15,729 nt of DNA, taken from NCBI GenBank assembly GCA_964608185.1, contig CAZSMR010000029.1, forward strand, positions 1 through 15,729, written 5' to 3'. Below, in pieces: positions 15,691 to 15,729 of this stretch (position 1 is its first letter; every line of letters begins with the position of its first letter). The DNA comes from Porticoccus sp964608185 (lineage in GTDB: Bacteria > Pseudomonadota > Gammaproteobacteria > Pseudomonadales > Porticoccaceae). The notes below the pieces were generated by a model. That model made no database searches. It was not told where the DNA came from and saw only the letters and a list, made by a program, of their open reading frames with translations. A program made the position numbers and the translations under genes.

Positions 15691-15729
15691 TTACTTCATT
15701 TTCTCATTTAGCCGAGCGGTTAACTTATT
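15691..15729 (-). CDS. C-terminal end of a probable periplasmic chaperone Skp/OmpH
   Basis: Reading in from the right edge, the last 12 codons and TAA stop of an open frame are visible (NKLTARLNEKMK). Twelve residues are too few to identify a protein from sequence alone. The call rests on position: the gene immediately upstream of lpxD in gammaproteobacteria is normally skp (ompH), between bamA and lpxD, and a short basic helical tail fits the Skp C-terminus. Another protein remains possible, and the frame itself is only inferred from the stop codon and spacing. Confidence 0.5.
   Translation of the reverse strand, partial: NKLTARLNEKMK

Noticed and set aside
1..15729. Mobile element, CRISPR array, toxin-antitoxin, phage or defence system
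   Set aside because: Every long open frame is a recognised core gene in conserved order; no transposase, repeat-spacer array, terminal inverted repeats or foreign cargo gene was seen.

Overview
This window is a dense, entirely minus-strand block of conserved housekeeping genes from a Gram-negative bacterium. The protein sequences and the gene order (skp end, lpxD, fabZ, lpxA, lpxB, rnhB, dnaE, accA, tilS, pyrG, kdsA, eno, ftsB, ispD, ispF start, in the direction of transcription) match the arrangement known from Pseudomonas-type gammaproteobacteria. In E. coli the same genes are split over several loci. The DNA is A+T rich: spot counts on single 60-base lines range from about 18% G+C between genes to about 43% G+C inside genes. 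This suggests a low-GC, possibly marine or streamlined, gammaproteobacterium rather than Pseudomonas itself. The exact lineage cannot be fixed by reading alone.

Layout in transcription order, right to left. (1) 15729-11641 is the envelope block: the last codons of a probable skp/ompH, then lpxD, fabZ, lpxA, lpxB and rnhB. Gaps shrink to 4, 3 and 2 bases from fabZ to rnhB, so these genes are almost certainly co-transcribed. (2) 11493-5343 holds dnaE, accA and tilS, each separated by 145-177 bases of A+T-rich spacer. (3) 5179-1312 holds pyrG, kdsA and eno, with 10- and 63-base gaps. (4) 1195-1 holds ftsB, ispD and the start of ispF, which abut or overlap and may have their own promoter.

The products cover lipid A synthesis (LpxA, LpxD, LpxB), the linked fatty-acid steps (AccA, FabZ), the Kdo sugar of inner-core LPS (KdsA), isoprenoid precursors for the lipid carrier undecaprenyl phosphate (IspD, IspF), cell division (FtsB), and replication, tRNA modification, nucleotide and central metabolism (DnaE, RnhB, TilS, PyrG, Eno). 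All complete genes look intact and full length. No tRNA, rRNA, CRISPR array, insertion sequence, phage gene or convincing Rho-independent terminator was seen, and no stretch over 300 bases lacks a gene.

I found no undescribed multi-gene system. What merits a second look is residue-level: IspD lacks the conserved substrate-binding arginine and has a longer neighbouring loop; the acyl-chain 'ruler' positions of LpxA (Pro169) and LpxD (Ile296) differ from the E. coli and Pseudomonas residues; the DnaE internal clamp-binding motif begins with Met instead of Gln; and ftsB may be transcribed as a leaderless message.
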